Shown piece after piece: positions 1 through 12,959 of a DNA stretch of 64,000 nucleotides. The position numbers and the translations under genes were made by a program. The DNA lies in the NCBI GenBank assembly GCA_965153455.1, contig OZ234495.1:8552875-8616874 (forward strand), read 5' to 3'. The DNA is from Sphagnum compactum. Lineage: Eukaryota; Bryophyta; Sphagnopsida; Sphagnales. How positions within the stretch are numbered: the stretch's first letter is position 1; the number at the start of each line of letters is the position of its first letter. Under the pieces are notes generated by a model. The model did no database searches, had not been told where the DNA came from, and worked only from the letters and a program-made list of their open reading frames with translations.

Positions 1-149
1 ATAATTAAGCACTATACTAAATATTGCAGATAGTATGTTTGAAAGTTTTTTCAAATTTTTAACATGGTAAGTAGATTTTTTCAAAAAAGTTGGCAAATTG
101 AAAAGAATTAATTAGCCTAGGTACTATAATATTATATGAAAAATCTCAT

Positions 150-3100
150 TACATGGGTTGATAAAGGAACCATATCCCAACATACAAGCTAGCTAGGGCA
201 TCCAAGTATCGACATTTCCAATTCTTTTAACATCTCCTCTAGGTAATCTAAGTTCAAAAGTGTAATCTCATGTCAACACCATATCATCTACATATAAGAG
301 CAACAACACGTATTATAGTCTTTTTACATAAATTTGTTATAACAAGTACTATAATCAAAGGAACTCTACACCAATCTCTCTAAGCAAATAAACTCATATT
401 TCCATATGCACCAAGCTCTTTAGTGCAACCCATAAGTTTCCCTCCACCATTCAAAATTGTGATGTTCCTTCCCTAGCACTACGAATCTTTGAAGTTAAAA
501 TATGTACACCTTTTTAAGAATTCTCCTTTTAAAAAAGCTATATTTACATCTTGTGCCATCCCTATTGCAATGCAAGAGCTTTGAGTCACAAATGTTTTCA
601 TTGTCACCCATTTGAGTATTGGGGAAACATCTTGTCAAAGTTTACACCTTTTGGTTGTTTGAATCCCCTTGCAACAAGTCTATCTTGGAAAACTTTAGCC
701 TTTTTCTTTTCTTTTGTTCATAATTATTTTGGTCTTGCATATACATAAGTGGGTAAAGCAATGGGTGTCTTTCTTTGTACTCTCCACAAATTACCATTGT
801 CATTATGATTTCAATATTAAATTCATGCTTTAATTCATGATTTGTTACCACCCTAGTGCCCAATGGTCTCTTCATATATGTTGTGAACTTTTGTCAAATG
901 ACTAGCTTAGTGGAAAACATGTAATCTTTCAAGTGCATTAATTAAAGGTCCTATTATTTGTTCCAATATCTCAACAATTGGCATTAACACTAGAGTCTTG
1001 GTACCTATCATTGGTTAGTTTTGATGTAAATGGGGTTGTCTCATTTTCATCCTCCAAAATTTCTTTTCATTGAGTTTGTTTTTCATTATAAGGAAATTGT
1101 TTAGCCTTTCCACCACCCTCCTTTGCTTGTTTTTTATTTTGCACAAGCTCAGATCTTCATCAGGTGATTGAAAAATTGAAGGAATTCCACTTCTTGGTTT
1201 CATCACCTACTTTTGTCAAAGACCTATAAGTCCCATTATACTTTTGTCAAAAATAAAATAAAATAGTGTAGACAATTATTTTCCTTGTTAGAGGATTATA
1301 ACATGTATAAGCTTATGAGGTGTCATCATATCTTATAAGAATGAAACACTTATGATTTAAGTTAGTTAATTAATGTAACTTACTTCACTTACTCTTTGGA
1401 ATGTAGCCATATGCCATGCACTTGAAAACCTTGAAATATTCTAATTCCAAACAAATTTCTCTTTAGTTGTTTTGTTTATAAATTACCTCCATTAACCCAA
1501 ACAATGGGCTTTTATATATCAAGTACACTGTTATGTGAAATCATGAAAAAATATACAAGGAAAATAAGCTACCCAAAGCAAAATTGGGGTCTTTGATTTT
1601 TTCCAGTACATTCATTCATGACTATTATAAATAGTAATAATTAATTCTAAAAGTAGATAATTATCATTAATGAGTAGTTCTAAGGTAATACATTTTATTT
1701 CAACTAATTTCTAATTCTCAAAAATAGATTGCAAATAGCTCTATGAAATATTATATAATACCAAAAAAAGGGAACATACTTATGTATGGCATGCACAAAA
1801 TTACATCTTCATTATAGTCATGTCTTGAATTTCTAAAAGTATCATATGTACATTAGAAATATTACAAAAATGCAATACATTTTAAGTACTTTTAATCTAT
1901 TTTGAAATACATTTGGAGGAAAAAAGTGCCATAATTTTGAACAATGTTGGAAGTCCTTGTAAAATCATGTGTTCTTTTGAACTTAAAATCCTACCAAATT
2001 TATTTTTCATTATTTTTTGAAAAAATTCCAAGGATTATAATCAATTTATACTTTATCATGTTTAAACCTTATTGTTTTGACCACCAATCTCCAAACCACT
2101 AATTTGATAAGCTAGGTTTTCATGTGTTTTTCTTCAAAAAATGCTATGAATTCATTGCCAAAAAAACCACCTTGAATTTCTTTTCTCACTTTCAAGATCT
2201 ATTATTTGAAAACTTCCAATTTTTCAAAATTTCCTCCCTTGATTTGCAAAAAAATTCAATCCCTTTTTAAATATATTTTTTGAAAATAACAAAATAGTAT
2301 TTAAAACTAGTAAATGATGTCCATCACAATCAATGGTCCACATAAATTAAATTAAAATGGCCATTTGTTATTTCAAGGCTAAGTGAATGTTGACTTATGG
2401 TTTGGGGTCATGATAAGTCTTCCTTGTAACACATTCATTGTAACAACTAGCATTAAATTAAGGCATTGCATTTTCTCTAGACAACATGAAAATGGCCTCT
2501 TGTTGATTTAACCTAAAACACATTACCTCCAACCACTTTCTTGTTAATTTTGTTAAAATCACTCAAAAACACATTCAATTGTGGCACTAGAATCAAAGTA
2601 CTAACTTGTGTCTTTATTTTCAAAATTCAACATCATGACAACAAGTTCAAACAACTTTTCATTTTTTCCCTCTTGCCAATCCTTCTAATTGTCCACTATC
2701 TCTTGCCCTCATGCATAACATTGATTTGGTGTCAATTTTGTGGCTGGTTTTAGGTTTTACTATTTTGACATTTGTAAAGACACATGAACCTAAATTCCCT
2801 AATGACCAAGATTCCCACAATTCTTGCAATTGTTTGATCTTTGTTTATATGTAAAAATGCACTATGACAAATTTGTACGAAACTTTAAAAGTCCCTTATC
2901 TGGTCAATATGAACAATTTCATTTTGATTCATCTTGAATTTAACAATATAACAACATTCTTCATTAAAATGAGCACCATTTTATAATCTTATGAAACAAA
3001 TAATGCTAAGGATTAGTTTAATCATGGGAAATGTTGAAAAAATTAATGTCACACAAATTTAGGCATTTGCATCATAGCTTATAGCTACCCAATGAGAGTT

Positions 3101-3600
3101 TCATAACTACTAGCCAATGCATTTAATATAATAATATGCACAACCTTTTCATCATCCATTGATTTTCCCACATTCACCATCTTTGTGACAAATTTTTTGA
3201 CAATTCTACAAAAGCCATTGAAGTGAAAACTCTTCTTGCATTTTCATGGAATACACACAATTCATCAAACTTACAACTTCTTAAAGTTTTGTGTTGTGCA
3301 ATTTAAAAAGTTGTTTCAACATCCTATTTAGAATAACTTCATGTCTTGGTACAAGAATAATCCAAATCAATATCACCTTGTATTTTTTACTTGTGGTTAC
3401 ATTAATTGCTTCAAAAACAACATCTTTCAACATTGATTGATGACATGATTCCATTTGTCTAGGCTATTATGATTTGACATACCAATCCCCACAAATTTTC
3501 TATTCCTACAACAATGGCATTCTTGAACTTGACTTTCCACACACCATAATTAGAAACTCCTTCCAATTGACTTAAGTTGCCCACACCAAATTGTTGTGAC
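150..3600 (-). mobile_element. Decayed Ty1/copia retrotransposon, gag-pol remnant
   Basis: Reading the minus strand from right to left, copia landmarks appear in the proper order. A gag-like start (LEGVSNYGVWKVKF, about 3485-3590) resembles the N-terminal domain that reads NY..WK in copia gag. A zinc knuckle CKNCGNLGH lies at 2802-2828, followed by a stop where the motif should continue. Reverse transcriptase pieces are DRLVARGFKQ at about 654-684, a NIAFLKGE block at 521-549 (normally VKTAFLNG) and the catalytic YVDDM at 270-284. Many stops and frameshifts separate them, so no product is expected. No LTR was recognised, and the left end runs out of the window or is lost. The copia family assignment is secure; the exact limits are not. 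Confidence 0.82.
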
Positions 3601-3609
3601 TTGAATGGA

Positions 3610-6600
3610 GTAAAAATGGGGCAGTAGGGGAGCTATTAGCACCTCATGAGTCAGTTCTGACTAGTTTTAATATGATGATGTGGCAAATGGAATTGGTTGA
3701 AAATTTTAGAGACCATGTTAAACAATGATGTTTAAATAGTGCTTTTCCATTGTTTCATTATGCTTAAAAGTGCATTGGTTATGGATTAAAATGCGCTAAA
3801 AGATATTGAATATGTATTCAATTATTTTCAAAATTAGCCAAATGTTAGATTGATATATTAGAAAGGACATTATATAAATACAAAAACACATTTTCAACAT
3901 TATTGGACTATTTATGCCACCTTGGGTCTTGTATATAAACATGGTTTGATAAGTGGCTATATGAAGATTATATTCACTTTTATACAAATTTGGAAACTTA
4001 TAAGCCTATCACAAAGGATTGGTTATGCCCCAGGTGCTAAACAATATAATCTAATTCTTTATTTGCAAAAAAATTGAAGTCAATTGCATTACTTACTGTA
4101 TATTTTATTCCTTCAAAAATTAACCTAGAATTAAGACAACTAATCAATATAATTATTTTAAAAGACTCAAGTAGACATTTATATTGCATCAAATATATTA
4201 TTAAATATTTTTATTAATTTAACATGAAAAAATTTGATTATAGGCATACAACAATCCATTACAATTGTAATGCAAAAAAATGTTATAAAATTTCATCAAA
4301 TTTTTATTTTAATTGTATTTCAATTAAACAATCCTTTTGGGCACCCCAATCATGAATGGCTGAGTAACAAAATACTTAAAAATAAATCACATGTTATAAA
4401 AGCCTTGTTTAACCATGAATTGTGAACTTAAATCACATGTACATTACTGAATTTGATATGATGCAAAACCCTTTACTAGTCTTGTTTTCATTGATATGTT
4501 GATTAATTAAAATTACCATGTCTTTAAGCAATTGTAAGTTCAAGATCCATCATGTTGATGATTGAACCACAATAAAGTGTAAATCCAATTGTTACCCTCT
4601 TTACATCTCTTAGTATTTAGCTTGAACAAAAGTTTGTAACCCTATTTCATTAGTTTTGCACAATAAGTAATTGCACTAGTTACATTACGTATTCAACTTT
4701 ATTTAAGCTCAAAATCAGTCCCTATTGACAAATCCAATCTATACAATATATTGTTGCAATTGAAAAAATTGTCACTATGATATCAAATGTGGTCCAACCT
4801 ACCATGCATAATTAACCTTTTGGGCCACCTTGAATGTCCTTCTAGTATAGCAACAATATTTTCTTCCTTACACTTGTCAAATACATAAATTTAAGTTGAA
4901 AATTTGAACTAATACAAATTTGATGTTTTAAAAATATTACAACATTGTTAAGTTCTTATTGTAAGAGATTTAATTTATGTGAAATATTTTGTTAATGGAA
5001 TCCAACTTAAATTGAATAGTGTTCAAACCATTTTTGTGTTTGGTTCTTGTTATAATAGTGGGTGTGTTTTAGTTTTATGAATTTTTGTTAGTTTAAATAG
5101 TGTTAGTTGCCAATCTAATAGCACATGACAATAGGTTTTTGGTAATTTCCATTAATGAGTATAATGAAGTCATTTGCTAAAAGTATTTCAAATTAAAGAC
5201 TCTAAAAACAACTTCACCCATGCCTAATTATAATATTTAGGCCTCCAATCCAACAATGTTTATCATATCCAAATGGCTTCAAATTTATTATTTTCCAATT
5301 GTCACCCATAAATAAAAAAACTATGACACCAAAACGTGAGAGGGTGAAAACATAGTCAAAAGAACCAAGGGCACCAAGGTAAAAGTCTTTTTCCAAGGAC
5401 TTCACATGACACGTGTCAATTCTGTGTTGGTTTATAACTTTAAAATTTGTGTTTTGGGTAATCCCTTTTAACATTACATTTTAGATATAAATACATTTTG
5501 ACTACAAATTGATTTTATATCATGTATATTATGCATTCATGCCCTCTATTTCATAAACATGAATAACTTTTGTTAAATGCACATTTTCAAAGTCCATAAT
5601 TTTCAAGATCAAAAACACTTTTGAATCAAATGTGCTCAAATCAATTATAAAAAATAAATTCATCAGTTTAAGTCATTTTGCCCTTCTAATCTTCAATATT
5701 AAAATCCTATCCAATTTTCAGAAGGAATGGTGCACATTTGGTATAAAAAAAAGATGTTTGAAAAAAAAAAGGATTGTTCACTCTCGAGGTTTGAGTGCTT
5801 TGAACATGCAAAAACATTTTTGATTTGTGTCAAAGTTTGAGCATGTAAACTTTGGAATTAATGGAAAATGTTTCAAAAAACATTATGACAATTCAAACTA
5901 TTATGCCTCACTTGTGATTTTTCAAACATACAAAAATGTAGTTTTAAGGAATGTCCACTCACTGGGGGGCTCCTTTGACTGTGTTTTTACTTGATAGACA
6001 AAGTTTAAATAAATTTACTACCTAAACCCATCATTCTATTTGGACAATCAAGAGTAATAATTATTATATGGTGTAGAACCTTTTATAGGCATTACATCTT
6101 GTGCACGTATATTAACCCAAAGCCAATTTATCACCCCCAGCAAGCATGAACTTGATTGAATTCCATCCAAAACATATTGCGAAGGGCATCATTGGAAATG
6201 TTCTAAGATGTTAAAATTACATTGTGTTTTTGGTACTTAAAATCATTTTGGATCTACCTAATGAATTCTTTAAAAAAAACAAAACAAAGGAATCACAACA
6301 TTTAATTAAATATTACAAAGGATTTTTTTTTAGCATTAGACTTTAAAATAAGTAATGTTGAGAACCAATTTTATATGATTGTTTATAAAAATGTAAAACA
6401 AAAATTCATTTAAAGGTGAAAAGGTGTACCATAGGGTGTGCACACTACAATGACCTTATATGGACGTCACAATGGTGGTTTTTCTTGTATTCCTTAGGTA
6501 CAAGAAAATAAATAAAATAAGATCCATTGAAATAATAAAAAAAGGGACTCACATATCTAAAGATATCATAATCAACCTTGCAAAAATGAAAAAATCAAAT

Positions 6601-7540
6601 CAAAATCATGGATAACAAATAAATAATGAATTTTTGAATTTTGCCCACATTTTTTGTCACACCTACAAAACTCATGGATATGGACTTTTATTTAACAATG
6701 TGTTAATCTTATGTGTTTGAAACTTTGGTACATTGGATGAATTATGTTTAAGAAATTAAAGATCCATTGAATGAATGGAATGTGATTTTAATTTATTATG
6801 TTATGGATTTTTTAAATTCCAAAAACTATAATTGTTTTTAAAAAAAATTTAAGCATTTAAAAATAATTATTTTAAGATATTTTCTTTTGAAATATTTTTT
6901 ATATGTTTTATAGCATCATGATTTGAAATTGGAAGTGGAAAAAAATGTTATTTTCAATATAATCTAAATATTCATATTTTAAGCCAATTTTCAATTACAT
7001 TAGAAAAGGACTTTGGAAAGGGATTCTAATTTATTGAAATTGTGACACCCTAATGTGCTTTTGCCCCACACAGGACGAAAAGGGCCTAGTCTTTATTGCA
7101 GTCATTTGTTAGCCTATATTTCGATCCCCATAAAAAATAATGAATCAAAAGTTATCAAAAACTTCAGAAGGATTATATTTTAAACCATTACAATTTTAGA
7201 TTTCATCATAATCATCCATAAATGTGTCTTTACATGGTAAAAAAGGACTAGGTAAAAAAAATAAAAATAAAATTGATGTTGTGACAAAATTTTGGTACAC
7301 CTTAAAAAATTTGCACCCTTAAAAAAAATTGTGTTTAATTAATGGGGCACATTTGTTTCCAACGTCCGATTATCAAAACCAACATTATAAAACATAAATA
7401 GTCTTAAGTGAAATGTTCTAAACAAAACAATAGCTTTGCAAAGTTGCATTTAATGCCCATTACAACATGATGCAACACCTAAAATATAGGGAATAGGTTA
7501 CAATAATGTTAATTACTGTTAATTAATGTGGCTTGTGATG
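3610..7540. other. AT-rich intergenic DNA, no gene recognised
   Basis: No reading frame longer than 86 codons and no recognisable protein motif or RNA gene. Probably old transposon debris, but nothing in it can be assigned to a family by eye. Confidence 0.6.
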
Positions 7541-7544
7541 TTGG

Positions 7545-7965
7545 CCCAAGTGTGAATTGGTTACCCAACTAATTTTTCTTTCCAAAATCATTTTTTGTAA
7601 TTTAATTGAATTTCCAATTTTACAAAACTATTCAAAATTCAACATCTCTTGACCTCAAGTCTAACATTTTTCAAATCACATTCATTAAATCCTACTCACT
7701 AATGGCTTTCCAACAATACCAAGATTGTGCCCAAATTCCCTTGTAATTCTAGTTTTGATTTAAATAAAATTTTATTGAATATTCAATAACTTTTCCACTA
7801 TAAGTTGAAACATTATGAAACCAACTCATTTCACCCCTACTCATCGAGGTTGTCCCAATGATACCAAGAGTGTGACAAAAGGCATTGTGGTTTGGAAGAT
7901 TTCAACAGGACAATTAAATAAAAAAAACAAACTACCTTCATTCATAGGTGGATGTTTTTCATTTA
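7545..7965 (+). repeat. Dispersed repeat pair, copy A
   Basis: About 420 bp align end to end, with moderate divergence, to 54844-55275 in the same orientation. Shared landmarks in order are GGTTACCCAACTAAT / TGTTACCCAACTAAT, ATTCAAAATTCAA, CCTACTCACTAATGGC / CCTACTCTCTAAGGGC, GTGCCCAAATTCC, TTTTGATTTAAAT, TTCCACTA, GAAACATTAT.AAACCAACTCA and CTACTCATCGAGG. It has no coding capacity. It may be an LTR or another non-coding transposon segment; the class is unknown. Confidence 0.75.
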
Positions 7966-8291
7966 ATTGGAACTACTTGACATGAGTTTCTTATAATAAA
8001 AGTCTGAAATTCAAATAATTGTATAGTGTTGTTTTCTATGTGTTATGTAACTTCAGGTTTCCTTTCTTTCACCTTGTGAGGCACAACAAGTATTGTTCTA
8101 TCTTTTTGTTTTGGTATATGTGTAGTAACTTTAGTTTTAGGTTCATGACCAAGGCATGGGATGAGAGTAAACAGCCAAGTCAATAGGGAGAGCAAAAGTT
8201 TGGTGAGGAATGAGGGCACGGAAAAGATTGCTTTGTGCTATTAGTACAAATGCAAGAGGAGCTCTTAATTAATCTTGGAAGTTCCGAGGAT

Positions 8292-8322
<31 letters not shown>
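8292..8322. repeat. (AC)n/(AT)n microsatellite
   Basis: A run of eleven AC dinucleotides passes directly into AT dinucleotides. Confidence 0.95.
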
Positions 8323-8925
8323 ATGAGTGTGATTTAGAAAAGTATATTCTTTTTGAACTGAGTAATCTTTATGACACCTGTTGGAGGTAACTTGGAGTTA
8401 CAATTTTTTTAACAAATAATTTCCCTTTCTCTAGAATTTGAATCAGCTTTTTGGGCAAATGGCTGGCTAGCAAGTAACTAACTGTTGGTTCTCCCCGTAC
8501 ATCCGTTACAATTTCATCAGTCTTACATTTGCAAGAGCTTGATTGGGGTGGTACTAGGGTGGCCCATGAGGCATTTCAAAATCTTTTGAGAGTGACCCAT
8601 CCAATCATGCAAAATGAAACTTATTTGCAAATTCATGACATCAAGGTCTACCATCTAATTGTATTTATAGCAAACAACTGGTGGGGGTACTTATACACGT
8701 ATTTGGTGCTTTTCTTTAACCGAAAGCAAGTCATGACTTTTAAGCGACCTATCTACTTAGGTTGCAAATCCTTTTGTTGTGCCTGTCTCATAGTAGTGCT
8801 CTAACTCCCAAGACCAAAGTGGTTGCATATTGTAAGTAGAGTACTAGAGTAGAGAGAGTAGAGTGCCCATGTTTGTAATGAATCATAAAATGGTGAGTGG
8901 GATTTTGTTGTGGTAAGATCATATC

Positions 8926-9245
8926 CAGTGTAACTGGGCAGTTATTAGAAACGGGAACAGAAGCTCCGTGGTTATCAGGGTGGTTCTTTGGATTCAGAAA
9001 AGGGCCTCAGAAAAGCAGTCCTCAAAACATCATAGACCCAGTTCTGGTCTATAACCACCCATATAACTGCCAGTTCATTGCTGGTTCTTTTGTGAAAACC
9101 ACGGGTTCTCAAAGGTTTTTGAAATAACTGGACCAACGGTTCTTTGATTCTGATTTTTTTCAAAGAACTCAAGCCGGCAGTTCTCTGATCCTGAAATAGT
9201 TTTGAATCTGGAACCGACGATTCTTTAAATAAGTGCACAACACTG
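8926..9245. mobile_element. hAT-like MITE, copy 1, with 8-bp target-site duplication
   Basis: A 320-bp non-coding element. Its ends are imperfect terminal inverted repeats: the left end begins CAGTGTAACTGGGCAGTTAT, and the reverse complement of the right end begins CAGTGTTGTGCACTTATTTA. The flanks are ATCATATC (8918-8925) and GTCATATC (9246-9253), an 8-bp duplication with 7 matches. An 8-bp duplication and termini beginning CAG are typical of the hAT superfamily. The interior is related to 25409-25789, sharing GTTATCAGGG.GGTTCT and ACCACGGG.TCTCAAA. Short open frames inside it are spurious. It has no transposase, so it would need an autonomous hAT in trans. Confidence 0.75.
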
Positions 9246-10324
9246 GTCATATCTGCCCAGCCTTGTCTTCACTGGTCATATTCTAGTAGACATTTGGTTA
9301 CGCATTCATACAGATATAATACTGCAAAACAGTTTCTCACTTACAGTACATCATTTGCAGCAACCCACTTTTTACAACTTGAGATGCGAATGTCTTTGGT
9401 TATGCGCATTCTGCTACCGCTCACACTGAATTATTCAGATGGCCTGTTGATTCCCATATTCCATTTGGCAAGGAAAAAAGATTTCAGATTATTCTTGCCA
9501 GCCTAATTTGGAAAAAGCTGCCAAATTCCTGATTTCACATGTGAACTTTGACCAGGGGGCGGGCGGCGGCGAGGTGGCGGATATGCGTATGATCAGATCA
9601 ATCATGCAAAGGTGTCCCTAATTACAAAAAGCAAAGTGCTCCAACAATAACAACTTTATGAAACCGTTTGATTACCTATCATTTTAGTGGCCAAATTTCC
9701 AGTCCCCAAAAGCATATATCAATGCAACATTGTCATGAATTACTAGCGCAACTTTTGTCTAGTCCTCTTTTCTCCAAGTCAGTACATGAATTGATTTGAA
9801 ACCACCTGAAAAGATTTGTGCTGAAACAACCCAGATTTGTTTTCTTTTAAAGCATGTATTAGTGGGTTGTCAATTAATTCATTCCAGTATCTTCTGGAAC
9901 CTTAAGTACTTACTTAGCTGTTGGTCACTTGGGGATCTGCTAGTCATGTTGTTGTGGGGTCAGGCTTGGTCCCTGGACCTCACGCCGTACTTATAGAGTC
10001 TATAACACACTCCCTTTAGACATCCATAATGTCCCAATCAATTAGACCACAGCTGCAGCTTGATATCATTTCTTCTAAGTGCCAATCATGAAACGCACTT
10101 TTGACAATCCCTTAGAGTAAGTTGACCATACACAGGGACCTTGAAGGTTGTTGGCTCTACCCATGAGGAACAGAGTTCCAGATTATGGAGTTCCATGTTT
10201 TCATTGAGTGGGAACCACATTTTGAGAAATGATGACTAGCTCTTACTGCGAGTTAATTTCCTTGGGAACTTCATGGAACATTTGTGATTTTCATTTGGTT
10301 GAGCACAATTTGTTGAAAATTGAG

Positions 10325-10845
10325 AGTGTATATGAGAGAATGGAGATTAGTAAGACACACATTTATAAAGAGCTAAGAGAACTCTTCCCGGGGCCCTTCC
10401 CGTTCACCCAATCTTAGGATATGAATATCAATGAAAGAATAGAGATCTAAATAAAACACAAATTTACAATGAGCTCTCCACCCAACCTTAGGATCACATT
10501 AATGAGAGAATAAAGATGAGTAAAACACAGATTTATGAGTGTGAGACCAAATGAATCTATGTTTTACTCATCTTTATTCTCCCTCCACCCAATCTTAGGA
10601 TCATGTAATGGAAGAATAGAGATGAATAAACTAAAAATCTACAATGAGCTCCCCACCCAACCTTAGGATCACATCAATGAGAAAATAGAGATGAGTAAAA
10701 CACAGATTTACAACGAGTGTGAGACCACATGAATCTATGTTTTACTCATCTCTATTCGCTCATTGATCTGATCCTTAGGTTCGTTGGAGAGCTTATTGTA
10801 AATAAGCTGTGTTTTACTGTTCTCTCATTGATCTGCTGTCAATTT
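10325..10845. repeat. Tandem and inverted repeat cluster with nested hairpins
   Basis: A unit of about 70-105 bp, with the landmarks CACCCAACCTTAGGATCACA, AATGAGAGAATAGAGATGAG and TAAAACACAGATTTACAATG, occurs about five times. Two copies carry their own inverted half. Hairpin 1 has arms 10506-10533 and 10554-10581 (27 of 28 positions pair). Hairpin 2 has arms 10673-10708 and 10732-10767 (33 of 36 pair), and the inversion continues more loosely so that about 10606-10708 mirrors 10732-10835. The two hairpins differ at a base that is changed on both arms. No coding capacity. Confidence 0.85.
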
Positions 10846-11575
10846 CCAACAATTTTGAGGAATGAGCACTAGGTGTTACTGTGAACTGTGACTTCACTTC
10901 TTGGGAATTTGATGGAACAATATTTATGGATCCTAAATTTGAACTGTTGCTGGTTCGAACTTGCCATAGAGGGAAGAGCCATGAGCAGAGCTGCTAGTTT
11001 CAATATAAACCAGTGATCTCCGGACATAGAACTCAACAGTAACTAGGTTCAGTGAGAAAGCTGTAGCAGATTGGACTGGACACATACACTCCTCGAGCTA
11101 TCTGCAGTTACCTTATCTAGATCAGTGTGTCACTACCGCGGCTTCTTCTTTCCTGGCATGATTCCTGACTGCTTCATTAAAGGATTTCATCTCCAACTTC
11201 ATCAGGCTTGATACAAATCGGCCTGCAACGTATAACACATGTATAGATCATGATCATCTAGCTTTGCTTTCTCAGTAATCCCAGGCTGGGATCACACCGA
11301 AGCCACCAGTACTGGAGTAATATTTAGTGCTTTGAGCGGATTCAATAATATTCTAGGTAATATACAAAGCACGCACTTGGGATGATCAGTCAAAACTCAG
11401 TGAGTTTGAGTCCCTGCAGAGACAGACAGATAGATACAGCTCGATCGATTCTCGAGATTTTGGGATTTTTGGTGGCATCTTATGAAGAACTTGATTGAAG
11501 CCGTGGAGCTGGCTGCTGGAGAAGCTGCAGGGACGCATGGTTGCAGGTCTTGACGTGTTGCAGGGATCAAGAGGC

Positions 11576-12681
11576 ATGGCAGTAACTATAAGCTGGTTCT
11601 TGCTACTAGTGCTGGCCGGATTGGCATCGAATCTTCTTGTGTGTGAAATTCATGCTAAAGAGTATATTGTCGGTGGAGAGCTAGAATGGACTTTTCCACC
11701 AGCTGCTCAAAGCACTTGGTACAGTGATGTGTGGGCGAGACCCATCAACTTCAAAGTGGGCGATGTCTTAGGTGTGTTGCACTCCAGGCCTCCTTTGATC
11801 ATCAATGTTGACCATCATCTTCCCGTGACATCGTCTCATGTACTGCTATCATGTATTATACACTAAGGCTTCATTTCTCAGCAAGCTGCATGTGTTAAAC
11901 GCTGCGCACCCACTCTGACTAAAATTTATCTGAAGGAGATGGTGTGATAGTCTTTTTCCTAGAACAACAATCTTGAAGCTTCTGTTTATTAGGCATTATG
12001 ATTTGGTTTGTGACGTCTTGATCAATGATGTATTTTCCTTAGCTGCTTGCGTTGATCAATACTTTGATGGAATATATCTAGTTATAGGAACTAGACTTTC
12101 TTGGCGGCTGAATTCATGGTTGGCCTGCATCTCGATTCTCTGCATGCATGAGCGCAGTGTTTACATATGCACGGCTCCACAATGTATGTGAACTTGGCAA
12201 CGAGACCGACTACTTTGCATGTGCCCCAAATCCATTAGCTTTGTGGAACTCGGGAAGCACCAGAGTCACACTCTCCAAGGCGGGAGCGTATTATTTCATC
12301 TGCGGAAGTCTAGGCCACTGCGACCTGGGCATGAAGCTGAAGGTCACTGTAGAATCAGATGCAGTAATTCCTTCACCATCACCTGCTGCTGCTTCTCCTG
12401 CTCCTGCATCATCTCATGTCCCAACTGCAGCACCCGTGCAGCAGCTAGCTCCAGCTCCCACACCTCATGTGTTTAATACTCCTGCACCTGTTCAAGCTCC
12501 AACCTCCACATCAGCAGCAACCAATTCCGGATCACCAGAGCGAAGTCCTCCACCAATCTCATCCTCAAGCCCATCAGCAGATGCAACTGCTCATCAGTCC
12601 GTGACTATTATGCTTACTCTCTTTGCCTCTTCTTTACTCTTGTATTCATGCAGCCAATATGCAGCAGCTGCAAAGTCATGA
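11576..12681 (+). CDS. Uclacyanin-like phytocyanin (blue copper protein), GPI-type, two exons
   Basis: Exons 11576-11771 and 12158-12681, with a GT-AG intron of 386 bp in phase 1, give 239 residues. The start chosen (11576) gives a classic signal peptide, residues 1-28; in-frame ATGs at 11495 and 11537 would add a non-hydrophobic extension and are less likely. The phytocyanin domain is residues 29-130. All four type-1 copper ligands are present: His73 (in LHNV), Cys114, His119 and Met124 with 5-residue spacing, as in plantacyanin and uclacyanin. Cys87 and Cys120 fit the conserved disulfide; Cys76, just after HNV, is extra. A Pro/Ala/Ser-rich arabinogalactan-like stretch (about 133-205) and a hydrophobic tail (about 213-230) imply a GPI-anchored cell-surface protein. 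The family carries out electron transfer or copper handling at the plant cell wall; the exact role here is unknown. Confidence 0.9.
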
Positions 12682-12959
12682 TATATCAGTCAAGGCAGCC
12701 ATGGCTAAATAGACTGGAAAACTTAGTTCTTAATGTGTTCAGCTGCAAAAATCAAGTCACAGCTGACAACTCCATTATAACAACTGTGCAGCACAACCTG
12801 TGCACATCTCCAAAGCTTATAATAATGGTCATAGAGATGATGAGCGTGATTGCATTTCCTCTGAATTCTTCAAAGAGTTTTTCTTACCACTCGATCAGAT
12901 TGGGATCAGATTTAGACCTTGAAGCAATATTCGTATTAAATTGCCTTCAGATGTGAATC

